Under the pieces are notes generated by a model that saw nothing but the letters and a program-made list of their open reading frames with translations, was not told where the DNA came from and did no database searches. A DNA stretch of 32,463 nucleotides from Asaccharospora irregularis DSM 2635 (lineage in GTDB: Bacteria > Bacillota > Clostridia > Peptostreptococcales > Peptostreptococcaceae): contig NZ_FQWX01000024.1 of the NCBI RefSeq assembly GCF_900129815.1, positions 1-32,463 of the forward strand. Direction: 5' to 3'. The first letter of the stretch is position 1. Every line of letters starts with the position of its first letter. The translations under genes were made by a program, and so were the position numbers. Positions 10,058 to 18,089 of the stretch are shown piece by piece.

Positions 10058-11809
10058 TTATTTATTCTCACAAAATACGTTGCTTTTATCAAAGTAAGTT
10101 GTATGAAGGTATTTATGAGCATTTTCACTATAAGGTTCACCTAAAAGCTCTTTATACAAAGTTAAGATAGATGGATTTTTATGGGATTTACGAAGAGGTT
10201 TGTTTGCATCTATATCGTATAAAGCCTTAGCACGAGCCTTTATTTTATCGTAATCTCCACCGTGATAAGGTTGACCTCCTCCGGCTACACAACCTCCAGG
10301 ACATGCCATTATCTCTATAATATGATACTTCGATTTTCCTTCTCTAACTTCATCCATAAGTTTTTTTGCACTTCCTAAACTACTAGCAGCGCAAACATTT
10401 ACCAGAGTTCCTCCAACATCTATACTTGCTTCTTTTATTCCTTCAAAGCCTCTTAGCGCCTTGAAGTCTACATTTTCTAATTCTTCTTGTGTTACCCATT
10501 CATAAGCTGTACGAAGAGCGGATTCTAAAACACCTCCAGTGGCACCGAATATATCAGCTGCACCAGTTGATTCTCCTAGAGGGTTGTCAAAACAATCGGG
10601 TTCTAAATTATCAAAGTCTATACCCGCTTCTTTTATCATTTTAGCTAATTCTCTTGTAGTTATTGATATATCTACATCTAATACATCACCTTGCCCTAAT
10701 TCATCTCTTGAACATTCATATTTTTTAGCTACACAAGGCATTACAGATACTACAGTTAGATCTTGTGGAGTTAGACCTATTTTTGGAGCAAAGTAATTTT
10801 TAGCTACAGCTCCAAACATTTCCTGAGGAGATTTACAAGTAGATGGAAGATGAAGTAAATCAGGGTATTGATGTTCTATATAATTTATCCATGCAGGACA
10901 GCAGCTCGTTAAAATAGGTAGATTAGCTCCTTTTTCAAGTCTATGTAAAAACTCAGAAGCTTCTTCTAATATAGTCAGATCTGCTGCGAAGTTTGTATCA
11001 AAGACATATTTAAAACCTAGTAAACGAAGTGCCGCTACCATTTTACCTGTAGATACAGTCCCATCCTCAAGACCGAATTCTTCTCCTAAAGCTACTCTAA
11101 CTGCAGGTGCTACTTGAACAACACAAGTTTTATTTTCATCGGATATAGCACTCCAAACCTTAGGTATATTATTAACTTCAGATAAGGCACCAGTAGGACA
11201 GACAGCTATGCATTGACCACAATAAGTGCAATTTGTTTCTGATAAGTCTGTATTAAAGAATGTAGATATACTAGTATCAAATCCTCTATTTACTGCGGAT
11301 AACACACCTACCTTTTGTATTTCATTACACATAGTTTCGCATCTTCTGCAAAGTATACATTTGTTAGGGTCTCTTATTATTGATTTACTGGAATTGTCTA
11401 TTGGCAATTCATTTTTTGCACCTTTGAATTGAACACCCCTTATTCCTAAATCCTGAGCAATTTTTTGTAATTCACAGTTTCCGCTTTTATCACAAATTAG
11501 ACAGTCCTGAGGGTGATCAGATAGCAAAAGTTCTACTATAGTTTTACGAGCCTCTAATACTCGAGGAGTATTAGTATTAACAACCATACCTTCTGATACA
11601 TTCGTTGCACAGGATGGTACAAATCCCCTTGGTGTATCTACAATACATACACGACAAGAGGCACATTGATTTTTCATGTTTATATCCTGCATGTGTAAGT
11701 GACACAGATTAGGTATATTTATATTTAATTTCTTGGCAGCATCCAGTATTGTAGTTTTTTTCGGAACAGATACAGGCTTACCATTTATAGTTAAATTAAC
11801 TAAATCCAT
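10058..11809 (-). CDS. hydA: [FeFe]-hydrogenase catalytic subunit (HydA, CpI-like modular type)
   Basis: Cytoplasmic H2-evolving/uptake hydrogenase of 583 residues. Modules in order: N-terminal plant-type [2Fe-2S] domain (C36, C49, C52, C67, with an extra C55); His-ligated [4Fe-4S] (H99, C103, C106, C112); two ferredoxin-like [4Fe-4S] clusters (C151/154/157/161 and C194/197/200/204); and the H-cluster domain with TSCCPAW (proton-relay C303, ligand C304), MPCVAKK (C359) and MACPGGC (C503, C507). All catalytic ligands are present. The length is near that of the clostridial CpI enzyme, without the longer C-terminal extension of some HydA proteins. With HydB and HydC upstream it should form a trimer coupling NAD(H), ferredoxin and H2, possibly electron-bifurcating; whether it bifurcates cannot be told from sequence alone. 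TTAAGGGGGATATCTC precedes the ATG. Confidence 0.96.
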   Translation of the reverse strand: MDLVNLTINGKPVSVPKKTTILDAAKKLNINIPNLCHLHMQDINMKNQCASCRVCIVDTPRGFVPSCATNVSEGMVVNTNTPRVLEARKTIVELLLSDHPQDCLICDKSGNCELQKIAQDLGIRGVQFKGAKNELPIDNSSKSIIRDPNKCILCRRCETMCNEIQKVGVLSAVNRGFDTSISTFFNTDLSETNCTYCGQCIAVCPTGALSEVNNIPKVWSAISDENKTCVVQVAPAVRVALGEEFGLEDGTVSTGKMVAALRLLGFKYVFDTNFAADLTILEEASEFLHRLEKGANLPILTSCCPAWINYIEHQYPDLLHLPSTCKSPQEMFGAVAKNYFAPKIGLTPQDLTVVSVMPCVAKKYECSRDELGQGDVLDVDISITTRELAKMIKEAGIDFDNLEPDCFDNPLGESTGAADIFGATGGVLESALRTAYEWVTQEELENVDFKALRGFEGIKEASIDVGGTLVNVCAASSLGSAKKLMDEVREGKSKYHIIEIMACPGGCVAGGGQPYHGGDYDKIKARAKALYDIDANKPLRKSHKNPSILTLYKELLGEPYSENAHKYLHTTYFDKSNVFCENK

Positions 11810-11845
11810 GAGATATCCCCCTTAAAAATAAATTGTTACTGCGAA

Positions 11846-13729
11846 TTATTCTATAACTATTGCGTTAAACTTACAGTTTTCCATACAAGCACCGCACTTT
11901 AGGCATTTAGTTGTATCTATAACGTGTTGCTGTTTAACACTTCCACTTATACATCCAGCAGGACAGTTTCTAGCACACTTAGTACATCCTATACAAGCAT
12001 CTGTTATTCTGTAATTTAAAAGAGCTTGGCACTTACCAGATGGACATTTTTTATCTACTACATGAGCTAAATATTCATCATAGAAATATTCAAGGGTACT
12101 TAAAACTGGATTAGGGGCACATTTACCTAGACCGCATAGGGAAGTATTTTTTATAGTAAGTGCAAGTTTCTTAAGTTCGTCTAAATCTTGTAAAGTACCT
12201 TTTCCTTCAGTTATTTTAGTCAACATTTCTAGTAGTCTTTTATTACCAATACGACAAGGAGTACACTTACCGCAAGATTCTTCGACTGTAAAAGTTAAAA
12301 AGAATTTGCATATATCCACCATACAGTCAGTTTCATCCAAAACTAACATACCACCAGAACCCATCATAGAGCCTATTTGACTTAGATGCTTGAAATCTAT
12401 AGGAGTATCTAAGTGTTTAGAAGGTATACACCCTCCAGAAGGACCACCAGTTTGGACAGCTTTGAATGCTTTTTCATTAGGTATACCACCGCCTATTTCG
12501 TACACTATTTCTCTTAGGGTAGTACCCATTGGAACTTCAACCAGACCAACGTTATTAACTTTTCCTCCAAGTGCGAATACTTTTGTGCCAGAGGAATCTT
12601 CTGTTCCAAAAGTGTTGAACCACTCTGAACCATTATTTATTATTATTGGAATATTAGCCAGAGTTTCAACGTTGTTTAGGCAAGTAGGTTCATCCCAAAG
12701 ACCTTGAATAGCATAAACATAAGGCTTAAGTTGTGGTTCACCACGATTTCCTTCTATAGAGTGGATAAGGGCACTACCTTCACCGCAAACAAATGCTCCT
12801 GCACCGTACTTTATATCTATATCAAAATTAAAACCAGTACCTAGTATGTCTTTTCCAAGTAAACCGCATTGTCTTGCTTGATTTATAGCAACTTTCAATC
12901 TATCAATAGCAAGAGGATACTCAGCCCTGATGTAAATATAGCCTTTATCGGCACCTATTGCATATCCGCATATAGCCATAGCTTCAAGAACACTGTGAGG
13001 GTCACCTTCAAGTATAGACCTATCCATAAATGCACCTGGATCTCCCTCATCCGCATTACATATTACATACTTTTGATCAGCAGAGGCCTCTTTACTAGTG
13101 GTCCACTTAATTCCTGTTGGGAAACCAGCCCCGCCCCTACCTCTTAATCTAGAATCTTTAACTATATCTATAACTTGGTCTTGGGATAGGGAAGTTAAAC
13201 ACCTAGCAAGAGCCATATATCCATCAGTTGCTATATATTCTCTTATATTTTCTGGATCTATATTTCCACAATTTCTAAGAGCTACACGGAGCTGTTTTTT
13301 ATAAAATGACATATCACTGTGTTTTTCAACCTTTTTGTGATCAAGAGAAGGTTCCTCAAATAAAAGTCTTTCAACAACTATGTTATTTACTAGGTGACTA
13401 TTAACTATTTCATCGACATCGTCAGGGCTAACCTTTATATAAAAAACATTGTCAGGAAAAATCTTAACTATAGGACCTTTTGCACAAAAGCCAAAACATC
13501 CAGTTAAATGCACACTTACTTTATCATCTAAGTTATAATTTGATATACACTCCTCTAAATTTTCGATGATTTCTTTGCTATTTGCAGAACTGCACCCAGT
13601 ACCACCACAAACAAGTACTTCTCTTTTAATAATAGCAGAAGGTGAAAAAAGTGAATTTCTTAAATCTAAAGAAGGCTTTAATTCTTTAACTAAGCCTTGT
13701 AATTCAGAAAATGATCTTATTTTATCCAT
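11846..13729 (-). CDS. hydB: Hydrogenase NADH-binding subunit HydB (NuoF-like)
   Basis: Flavoprotein subunit that exchanges electrons with NAD(H) and passes them to HydA. The 627 residues comprise: a thioredoxin-like [2Fe-2S] domain (C41, C46, C78, C82); a NuoF-type FMN/NADH core with GRGGAGFPTG (197-206), NADEGDPGAF (225-234) and CGEGSAL (315-321); an SLBB region; the [4Fe-4S] ligands C486, C489, C492 and C532; then C562/C567 and a C-terminal two-[4Fe-4S] ferredoxin domain (C579/582/585/589 and C609/612/615/619). The added N- and C-terminal Fe-S domains distinguish hydrogenase HydB from complex I NuoF. The usual NuoF motif is GEETAL; here it is GEGSAL, so one glutamate of the nucleotide loop is missing. 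The ATG follows GGGGGG. It lies 12 bp after hydC and 36 bp before hydA. Confidence 0.95.
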   Translation of the reverse strand: MDKIRSFSELQGLVKELKPSLDLRNSLFSPSAIIKREVLVCGGTGCSSANSKEIIENLEECISNYNLDDKVSVHLTGCFGFCAKGPIVKIFPDNVFYIKVSPDDVDEIVNSHLVNNIVVERLLFEEPSLDHKKVEKHSDMSFYKKQLRVALRNCGNIDPENIREYIATDGYMALARCLTSLSQDQVIDIVKDSRLRGRGGAGFPTGIKWTTSKEASADQKYVICNADEGDPGAFMDRSILEGDPHSVLEAMAICGYAIGADKGYIYIRAEYPLAIDRLKVAINQARQCGLLGKDILGTGFNFDIDIKYGAGAFVCGEGSALIHSIEGNRGEPQLKPYVYAIQGLWDEPTCLNNVETLANIPIIINNGSEWFNTFGTEDSSGTKVFALGGKVNNVGLVEVPMGTTLREIVYEIGGGIPNEKAFKAVQTGGPSGGCIPSKHLDTPIDFKHLSQIGSMMGSGGMLVLDETDCMVDICKFFLTFTVEESCGKCTPCRIGNKRLLEMLTKITEGKGTLQDLDELKKLALTIKNTSLCGLGKCAPNPVLSTLEYFYDEYLAHVVDKKCPSGKCQALLNYRITDACIGCTKCARNCPAGCISGSVKQQHVIDTTKCLKCGACMENCKFNAIVIE

Positions 13730-13741
13730 AATTACCCCCCC

Positions 13742-14239
13742 TTAACAGCTCATTTCAACTTCTCTGTAGTGATCTAAAATAGCGCTAACTTGGCCAGGGT
13801 CTACATGACCATAAACCTTTCCGTTTACAACAACAACAGGAGCCAGACCGCAGGCACCGACACATCTTAAACCTTCTAAAGAAAAAGTATAGTCTTTTGT
13901 AGTCTCCCCAGCTTTTATTCCTAGTTGCTTTTCAAATTCTGCAAGCACTTTATCAGAACCCTTTACAAAACAAACGGTACCCAGACAGACACTGATTTTA
14001 TACTTGCCACGAGGTTCAGTAGTGAAATAAGAGTAAAAACTTACAACCCCATATACCTTAGCAGGTGAAATATCAAGTTTTTTTGAAATATGAAGTTGAA
14101 CTTCTTTTGGCAAGTAACCAAATATATCCTGAGCACGGTGAAGAACTTGAATTAAAGCCCCATTTTTACTTTCAAGAGAATCGATAAATAAATCTAACTC
14201 ATCAAATAGAGCTTTGTTACAAGAGAAAAAATCACACAT
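13742..14239 (-). CDS. hydC: Hydrogenase [2Fe-2S] subunit HydC (NuoE-like)
   Basis: First gene of the hydrogenase operon, 165 residues. An N-terminal helical region is followed by a thioredoxin-fold [2Fe-2S] domain with ligands C85, C90 (CLGTVC) and C126, C130 (CVGAC), the NuoE/HydC pattern. It is the small electron-transfer partner of HydB in NAD-linked hydrogenases. The ATG at 14239 has TTAAGGGGG upstream. A promoter with an overlapping inverted repeat lies at 14294-14323. A free-standing complex I NuoE is unlikely, because no other nuo genes are present and hydB-hydA follow directly. Confidence 0.95.
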   Translation of the reverse strand: MCDFFSCNKALFDELDLFIDSLESKNGALIQVLHRAQDIFGYLPKEVQLHISKKLDISPAKVYGVVSFYSYFTTEPRGKYKISVCLGTVCFVKGSDKVLAEFEKQLGIKAGETTKDYTFSLEGLRCVGACGLAPVVVVNGKVYGHVDPGQVSAILDHYREVEMSC

Positions 14240-14293
14240 ATTTGAATCCCCCTTAATATAAATTAACCTTCAATACATGCACTGTTACAATGA

Positions 14294-14323
14294 ATTATAA
14301 TCCTTGTATATATTATTATACAA
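14294..14323 (-). promoter_or_regulatory. hydCBA promoter with overlapping inverted-repeat operator candidate
   Basis: On the minus strand, TTGTAT (14318-14323) and TATAAT (14294-14299) are separated by 18 bp. The -35 and spacer lie within TTGTATAATAATATATACAA (14304-14323), a 7-bp inverted repeat TTGTATA/TATACAA with a 6-bp centre. A regulator bound there would compete with or contact RNA polymerase. The arms resemble, but do not equal, the Rex consensus (TTGTTAA-N4-TTAACAA), and the centre is longer than Rex normally has. Confidence 0.55.
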
Positions 14324-14473
14324 AAATTGAATATTTGCAATTAATTTTTAAAAAATTCAGAATGTATACAAAATATAATTTTACCTTGTTGATTTAATAT
14401 ATATGCAAGTAGAATAATAGATGACCTAATAATATACAAACACAGTGAAGTGTTGTATTTTAAAGGAGTGTAT

Positions 14474-14691
14474 TTGTTAAATAACAATATAAAAAACAAA
14501 AATATATCAAACTAAAATTATTTAAGATTGTCTATAATTTAGCATTAGGAGAGTGTTTTTATAGACTATTTTATTCAAAATGGATAGATTTTAAAAGAGA
14601 AATAGAAATAATATGCAATAAAAACTTCAATATTCAGAAAATAATAAAGGGTAAAAATAAATATCTTGCCAGGTTAGTATTAAAAATCTAG
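14474..14691 (+). pseudogene. Possible frameshifted small gene
   Basis: AAAGGAGTGTAT precedes a TTG (14474) that opens a frame stopping after 13 codons (14513-14515). A second frame, offset by two bases, is open up to a TAG at 14689-14691 and encodes at least 59 codons of protein-like composition (Lys, Ile and Leu rich, but with Cys, Trp, Arg, Gly and Glu), yet contains no ATG, GTG or TTG start. Joined by one frameshift near 14500 they would give about 72 residues. No family is recognised. It may simply be AT-rich non-coding DNA. Confidence 0.2.
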
Positions 14692-14703
14692 CAAGATATT
14701 TAT
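14650..14703 (-). terminator. Terminator of cls
   Basis: A perfect 13-bp stem, ATAAATATCTTGC (14657-14669) with GCAAGATATTTAT (14691-14703), has a 21-nt loop. In the minus direction the stem is followed by TTTTACCC and lies just past the cls stop. Confidence 0.65.
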
Positions 14704-14706
14704 GTA

Positions 14707-16230
14707 TCATAGTATAGGTGATAATAACCTAGAAACAGACTCTTTAAATCTAATCAAAGTAGATCTGCTGTCATATATTTCACAGGTAAGTTCAGTACAT
14801 TTTTTTAAGTCATTTTCAAAAATAGTTCTTTGTTCGATGGCTATATCTTGTGAGTAAATAAATGCATTTACTTCAAAGTTAAGTTCAAAACTACGGATGT
14901 CCATATTTGCAGTACCTATAGAACAGATAGAGTCATCCACTACTATGGTCTTAGCATGTAAAAATGCATCTTTACCATAGGTATATACCTTAGCACCGTA
15001 TTTTAGAAGTTCTCCAGCATATGAATAAGATGCCCAATAAACAAAAGGATGATCTGGTTTTGATGGAATCATAATTTTGACATCTACTCCTGATAAACAT
15101 GCGATTTTTAGAGTATCTATAAATGTTTTATCAAGTATAAAGTAGGGACTTTGTATATATAGATAATCTCTTGATTTTTGAATCATTTTAATATAACCAT
15201 ATTTTATTTCCTCTAATTCAGGTATATCAGGTCCACTAGATACTATCTGAACTCCGGTATTTTTAGTAATTAAATTAGTTTTAGTAGATTGATTGTCTTC
15301 ACATGAACATGAATTATCAATATTTTCGTTTAAATTTTTAAAGTATTTAGATAAATCCAAGTCTTCATGCGTGGAATATCTCCAGTCTAATATAAATCTT
15401 ATATTAAGATCTAATACGGCATCCCCAATGATTTTAATATGGGTATCTCTCCAATAACCAAACTTAGGGTCTTTACCGAGATATTCATCTCCTACATTAT
15501 TTCCTCCTATAAATCCGGTTTTTCCATCTATTACAACGATTTTTCTGTGGTTTCTATAATTAAGGTTAAAGTTTACAAGGTTTAGAAAAGACGGAAAGAA
15601 AGAACCGATTTTGATCCCATTTTTTTTCATTTTGTAAATTGATCTATCGGATAGCAATCTGCTACCTACAGCATCGTATAAGAGTCTAACCTCTACGCCC
15701 TCGTTAACCTTTTCTAAAAGAATATCTATAATCTTATTTCCTATATCGTCATCCTTGAAAATATAAAACTGTATGTTTATATATTCCTTAGCATTTTTTA
15801 ATTCATTAATAAGAGATTCAAAAAAGTCCTTAGGATCAGGGTATATATCTATTTCGTTGTTGTCAGAGTAGTGAGCATTATTGGAATTAGCTAAAGAGTA
15901 AATCATATCCTTGTACTCATTAACTCTTGGGTCTAGGCTAGATGTATCCTGAAGTTTGACCTGAGTGTCTAATATATTGCTTTTTATTATTTTATCTTCT
16001 TTTTCTTTGACTCTAAACATATTATCTTTTCCGATTCGTCTACCTATGCAGAGATATATAATAAAACCTAAAGCTGGCATTGTAGCCAATACAACAATCC
16101 ATGCAACTGTAGACTCTATATTACGTTTTTCTCTAAATATAAGGTTTAACGCCGTAAGGAAATTGGTTATATATATAAATGTAATTATTATCTCATATAT
16201 ATATGTTTTGGAAAAAACTATACTTTGCAA
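14707..16230 (-). CDS. cls: Cardiolipin synthase (phospholipase D family)
   Basis: Membrane enzyme that condenses two phosphatidylglycerols into cardiolipin. It has 507 residues, with two N-terminal membrane spans (about 12-32 and 40-63). These are followed by two PLD catalytic motifs: H228-x-K230-x4-D235 (HRKIVVIDG, followed by GGNN) and H425-x-K427-x4-D432 (HAKTIVVDD, followed by GTANMD). Length and architecture match the bacterial Cls family. The start is TTG, supported by AAAGGGGGAGATAT immediately before it. It is monocistronic: upstream lies the terminator of the FNT gene and downstream its own terminator. Two cysteines close together near 308-310 in the linker between the PLD domains are not part of the usual motifs. 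Confidence 0.95.
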   Translation of the reverse strand: MQSIVFSKTYIYEIIITFIYITNFLTALNLIFREKRNIESTVAWIVVLATMPALGFIIYLCIGRRIGKDNMFRVKEKEDKIIKSNILDTQVKLQDTSSLDPRVNEYKDMIYSLANSNNAHYSDNNEIDIYPDPKDFFESLINELKNAKEYINIQFYIFKDDDIGNKIIDILLEKVNEGVEVRLLYDAVGSRLLSDRSIYKMKKNGIKIGSFFPSFLNLVNFNLNYRNHRKIVVIDGKTGFIGGNNVGDEYLGKDPKFGYWRDTHIKIIGDAVLDLNIRFILDWRYSTHEDLDLSKYFKNLNENIDNSCSCEDNQSTKTNLITKNTGVQIVSSGPDIPELEEIKYGYIKMIQKSRDYLYIQSPYFILDKTFIDTLKIACLSGVDVKIMIPSKPDHPFVYWASYSYAGELLKYGAKVYTYGKDAFLHAKTIVVDDSICSIGTANMDIRSFELNFEVNAFIYSQDIAIEQRTIFENDLKKCTELTCEIYDSRSTLIRFKESVSRLLSPIL

Positions 16231-16435
16231 AATATCTCCCCCTTTTTAAATTTAATTTATATCAAATTATAGAAGAAATCTTTATTGAAACATATATAAT
16301 ATTATATCTAATAAATAATTAATAACAAGATAAAAAATAAACATAAATATTAAAATATATTAGGAATAAAATAGTGTTAGTGAGGGTAAAATAGTTGATA
16401 GAATAATGTTGTAGTTAAAATCAGGTATTGTTAGT

Positions 16436-16471
16436 AATAAAAAAGAGGTTGGACTTAAAAGAACAACCTCT
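16436..16471 (-). terminator. Terminator of the FNT channel gene
   Basis: AGAGGTTG (16444-16451) pairs with CAACCTCT (16464-16471). In the minus direction the stem is followed by TTTTTTATT, a good T tract, 20 bp after the stop codon. Confidence 0.8.
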
Positions 16472-16491
16472 AAAAACTATAAATAATTATA

Positions 16492-17343
16492 TTATTTTTC
16501 TGAATCACTTTTAGATAGGAATAGGAAATAGTATACACCTGCAACAAATACTGCCCCTCCTATTATGTTACCTATAGTAACAGGTATTAGATTATTAACA
16601 AATATATCAGGTATATTTAGAACTGCCACATCAGATATTGTTTTGTGGGCAGCTTCTAAGTACGCATGATTACCCTTTGCAAAGAAACCTGCAAATAAGT
16701 ATCCCATATTAGCGACACTATGCTCAAACCCTGCACATACAAACAAGAATATACCGAAGAATCCAGTTAATACTTTTCCGGAAATATCTTTTGCTCCGTA
16801 GCTCATCCAAACAGTGGCACAAACTAACCAGTTACATAAAATACCAGAGGCGATTGCAGCAGTCCATCCAAAACCAAGTTTTCCTACAGCGTTTTTAACG
16901 ACAACTCCTCCGTATAATCCATCACTCCAATTAAATACACCAGATAAGCTTACTAGCCATGCAACTAAAACAGCACCAACTAGGTTACCTAACCAAACTA
17001 AAGTCCAGTTTTTAAAAGCCTTACCCCAAGTAACTTCTTTTTTTAGTGCAGCTAGAGCTATAAGAATATTTCCTGTAAATAAGTCTGCACCAGCTATTAA
17101 AACAAATATAAGTCCAGTTGGGAACATAAGTCCTGCAAGAGCCTTACCTAAACCATAAGTAGCAGGGTTTGCCAATAGGTTGTAAGCTGCGGCAATTGAT
17201 CCTAGTGCACCAAAAGTTATATAAGCACCAGCTAAGAAAGAAGAAGCTAAAACTTTTTTTGTTGGTGTATTAGCCTTTTTAATTCCTGTACCGACTGTAT
17301 ATTCAGCTATTTCTGCAGGTACAAGCATTTTTTTGTCTGACAT
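16492..17343 (-). CDS. Formate/nitrite transporter (FNT) family channel
   Basis: Pentameric inner-membrane channel of the FocA/NirC/hydrosulfide-channel family, 283 residues with six predicted spans. Family hallmarks are AGADLFTGN (84-92), preceding the broken second helix and omega-loop region, and CAGFEHSVANMGY (203-215) with the pore histidine H208, the counterpart of FocA H209. The N-terminus starts MSDKKMLVPAEIAE and TTAAGGAGGATTTTTAA precedes the ATG. It could carry formate, nitrite, hydrosulfide or another small acid; nearby fermentation genes (hydrogenase, pyk) make formate the best guess, but no pyruvate formate-lyase gene is in the window to support it. It has its own promoter and terminator, so it is probably monocistronic. 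Confidence 0.93.
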   Translation of the reverse strand: MSDKKMLVPAEIAEYTVGTGIKKANTPTKKVLASSFLAGAYITFGALGSIAAAYNLLANPATYGLGKALAGLMFPTGLIFVLIAGADLFTGNILIALAALKKEVTWGKAFKNWTLVWLGNLVGAVLVAWLVSLSGVFNWSDGLYGGVVVKNAVGKLGFGWTAAIASGILCNWLVCATVWMSYGAKDISGKVLTGFFGIFLFVCAGFEHSVANMGYLFAGFFAKGNHAYLEAAHKTISDVAVLNIPDIFVNNLIPVTIGNIIGGAVFVAGVYYFLFLSKSDSEK

Positions 17344-18048
17344 TTAAAAATCCTCCTTAAATTTCATATATATTTTAAAATTAGTTCAACAAGATTATAT
17401 TTCTAAATGAAAATAATAATCTATAGTTTAATATGAAATAAATCTATAGTTATTATCAAAAACAATCTCAATAATTATATAATAAAAAACAATTTTTGTA
17501 TACATTAAACAAAAAATTACAATATATTTCTTTTAATTTATATATTTAGTATGCTATATAGGTAAGGATATAAAGTTAAATTGCTTTATAGACTAGAAAA
17601 AAATAATTATGCTTTGGAAATAAAATTTATAAAAAGAGGGATATTATATAAAAGCAAAAATATATTTTTTATAATGGATAGGGGATTATATGCATTTCAA
17701 AAAAATTATCTTTTAAAGGTTTTAGATAGAAAGTTATTTATAATATTTCTTTTTGTAAATTTAGCCGTTTTATATACCTATTATATATTGTTATTTTTTT
17801 TTTTTTACATTATTATAGTAGATATATAAAATTAACATAAATTACGTATTTATAAAATAAAAAATACTATTTAATTTTATAAAATGGTTTATATTTATTA
17901 TAAAACTAAATAAATAGTTATCTTAAAGCAAACAAAATAAATAAAGATTATTATAAAATAAAATATAAAATGGAATAAATAAATATATATAACAAGACAG
18001 TAAAATAAAACAGATTATATACAATAAATTAAAACGAACTGAGAATTA
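17344..18048. other. Long, very AT-rich intergenic region upstream of murB
   Basis: About 700 nt between the divergent FNT and murB genes. It holds the FNT promoter. A plus-strand TTG-started frame at 17581-17829 (82 codons, hydrophobic C-terminal end containing a 13-T run) is open, but I doubt it: composition is extreme, and only a weak AAGG lies upstream. No RNA gene or riboswitch is recognisable. Confidence 0.6.
17474..17512 (-). promoter_or_regulatory. FNT gene promoter with overlapping inverted-repeat operator candidate
   Basis: On the minus strand TATACA (17497-17502) and TATAAT (17474-17479) are 17 bp apart. The -35 lies within TTGTTTAATGTATACAA (17496-17512), an inverted repeat TTGTTTA/TATACAA with one mismatch, very similar to the arms at the hydCBA promoter. 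The 13-mer AATGTATACAAAA here also occurs upstream of hydC (14361-14373). Confidence 0.5.
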
Positions 18049-18054
18049 TATAAT
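18049..18054 (+). promoter_or_regulatory. Probable -10 box of the murB-whiA operon
   Basis: TATAAT at 18049-18054 lies 36 bp before the murB ATG. No clear -35 is visible at 16-18 bp spacing. Confidence 0.4.
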
Positions 18055-18089
18055 ATAAGTGAAATGATACATGATTGGGAGGATATAAA

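Larger units (their letters stand above)
14240..14706. other. Intergenic region between hydC and cls
   Basis: About 470 nt. It contains the hyd promoter with its inverted repeat, a second TGTATACA-containing site (14361-14373), a possible broken small reading frame (14474-14691, plus strand) and the cls terminator at the far end. No RNA gene is evident. Confidence 0.6.

Noticed and set aside
10539-13304. Several plus-strand frames opposite hydA and hydB
   Set aside because: They are antisense shadows of strongly conserved hydrogenase genes; none has a ribosome-binding site with family-like protein content.
14440-14460. Hairpin ACAAACAC/GTGTTGT near 14440-14456 as a terminator
   Set aside because: The stem is short with a bulge, the T run is only four, and no gene upstream on the plus strand needs it.
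17581-17829. 82-codon TTG-started frame between FNT and murB
   Set aside because: Extremely AT-rich, contains a 13-T run encoding the hydrophobic end, only a weak AAGG upstream, and no recognised family. Kept only as a remark in the intergenic entry.
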